Part shown: piece after piece, positions 5,191 through 5,969 of the stretch
Layout of the letters: each line of letters starts with the position of its first letter
Position numbering within the stretch: position 1 is the stretch's first letter
From: Bacteroidales bacterium
GTDB lineage: Bacteria > Bacteroidota > Bacteroidia > Bacteroidales > UBA10428
DNA length: 5,969 nucleotides
Direction of reading: 5' to 3'
NCBI GenBank assembly: GCA_016935595.1
Contig: JAFGQQ010000311.1
Span: 1 to 5,969, forward strand
The notes under the pieces: model-generated
Seen by the model: only the letters and a program-made list of their open reading frames with translations
Database searches by the model: none
What the model was told of the DNA's origin: nothing
Position numbers and translations under genes: made by a program

Positions 5191-5969
5191 ATGTTCATCA
5201 ATGCACATTCATATTATAGCCTGCGATACGGTACATTGCCACTGGAAGAAATGGTGAAAATTTCGAAAAACAACCATTTTAAGGCAATTGCTTTAACCGA
5301 TATCAATAATTCAACAGGTGTGTTGGATTTTGTTAATTTGTGCCGGAAAAACAATATTCATCCCATAGCCGGTATTGAGTTCAGGAATGATAATAAATAT
5401 CTTTATACAGGAATTGCCAGAAACAACGAAGGTTTCAGGGAATTAAACGATTTTGTAAGTCAACATAACATCAATAAAGAAAAAATACCCGAAACACCCC
5501 CGCCATTTCATTATGCATATGTATTATATCCTTTTGGCAGTAAAAATGCAAATGAGCTTAACGAAAATGAATTTATCGGAATTAAACCTGCAGAGGCGAG
5601 GAAAATATTTACTTCGGAATTTCAAAACAAACAAGACAAATTGATTATTCAAAAAACAGTTACTTTTCCCGATACAGAAGGATTTTTTTTACACAGGCAC
5701 CTCAGGGCCATTGACAATAACATTTTACTCAGTCAGCTTAAATCCGAACACCTTGCCATGCCTGATGAGACCATTGATACCGTTGATGAGATGCTGAATT
5801 CGTTTAAAGAATATCCCCAACTTATAAAAAATACTGAAAGACTGGTTAGCGAATGTTCATTCGATTTCGATTTTAAAGCCGTAAAAAATAAACAGACTTT
5901 TACAGGCAGTCTGAACGAAGACAAGGTACTTTTAGAAAAACTTGCCTTTGACGGGTTAATTTACCGGTA
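5191..5969 (+). CDS. dnaE: DNA polymerase III alpha subunit (DnaE family), N-terminal part
   Basis: The frame is open from ATG at 5191 to the window edge (259 codons), beginning MFINAHSYYSLRYGTLPLEE. This is the PHP domain that opens bacterial replicative and error-prone DnaE polymerases: LTDINNSTGVLDFV (35-48), HPIAGIEFR (57-65), GIARNNEGFRELNDFV (84-99), then HLAMPDETIDTVDEML and FKEYPQLIKNTERLV leading towards the palm, which lies outside. The NAHSYYSLRYGT start resembles the shorter, second DnaE type of Bacteroidota, often linked to damage-induced mutagenesis, rather than the main replicative copy (HxHSxYSLLDG); this is from memory of the families. Canonical PHP metal ligands are replaced: HxH by NAH (4-6), LDG by RYG (12-14), TDH by TDI (36-38). 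Glu63 remains. No dinB/imuB-like partner is visible on the upstream side; the downstream side is not covered. It is transcribed divergently from the CBM9-like genes. Confidence 0.87.
   Translation, partial: MFINAHSYYSLRYGTLPLEEMVKISKNNHFKAIALTDINNSTGVLDFVNLCRKNNIHPIAGIEFRNDNKYLYTGIARNNEGFRELNDFVSQHNINKEKIPETPPPFHYAYVLYPFGSKNANELNENEFIGIKPAEARKIFTSEFQNKQDKLIIQKTVTFPDTEGFFLHRHLRAIDNNILLSQLKSEHLAMPDETIDTVDEMLNSFKEYPQLIKNTERLVSECSFDFDFKAVKNKQTFTGSLNEDKVLLEKLAFDGLIYR

Noticed and set aside
5733..5924. A 63-codon minus-strand frame antisense to the polymerase
   Set aside because: The plus-strand frame matches the DnaE N-terminus throughout this stretch; the antisense frame has no supporting feature.

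Overview
The window comes from an AT-rich member of the Bacteroidota. Three things point there. Two tandem genes encode proteins ending in a type A sorting domain of the type IX secretion system (T9SS). No start codon has a convincing Shine-Dalgarno sequence; the leaders are A-rich instead. The best promoter-like sites match the Bacteroidota -7 element TAnnTTTG. The species cannot be named from this sequence.

Layout, left to right. Positions 1-143 (minus) hold the start of a cation:proton antiporter-like membrane protein that runs off the left edge. A 117-base divergent spacer separates it from a complete 12-helix MFS transporter (261-1430, plus). A convergent spacer (1431-1560) carries a terminator-like hairpin that fits the minus-strand gene. 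Positions 1561-3267 (minus; 'gene B' below) encode a 568-residue secreted protein: signal peptide, two tandem CBM9-like domains, T9SS sorting domain. Directly upstream, 3327-4958 (minus; 'gene A') is a paralogue with the same architecture. Its frame is open across 543 codon positions except for one TAG, which sits exactly where the aligned domains have a conserved tryptophan. The two open stretches on either side of that TAG are therefore one interrupted gene, not two genes. A 232-base AT-rich divergent spacer (4959-5190) has phased T-tracts, a 19-bp palindrome with an extra half-site over a candidate promoter, and a short hairpin. It leads into the N-terminal 259 codons of a DnaE-type DNA polymerase III alpha subunit (5191-5969, plus), which runs off the right edge.

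How the genes relate. Genes A and B look like one transcription unit (A first, 59-base gap) that arose by domain duplication followed by gene duplication. Their products should be exported and held at the cell surface, where the CBM9-like domains may bind glycans. No hydrolase, SusC/SusD pair or regulator is present to indicate a substrate. The antiporter, MFS transporter and polymerase look like ordinary neighbours with no evident functional link to them. The most notable points are the single amber codon in gene A, the crosswise similarity among the four CBM9-like domains, the architecture of the 4959-5190 spacer, and the loss of canonical PHP metal ligands in the polymerase. I see no RNA gene, CRISPR array, insertion sequence or clearly new system.
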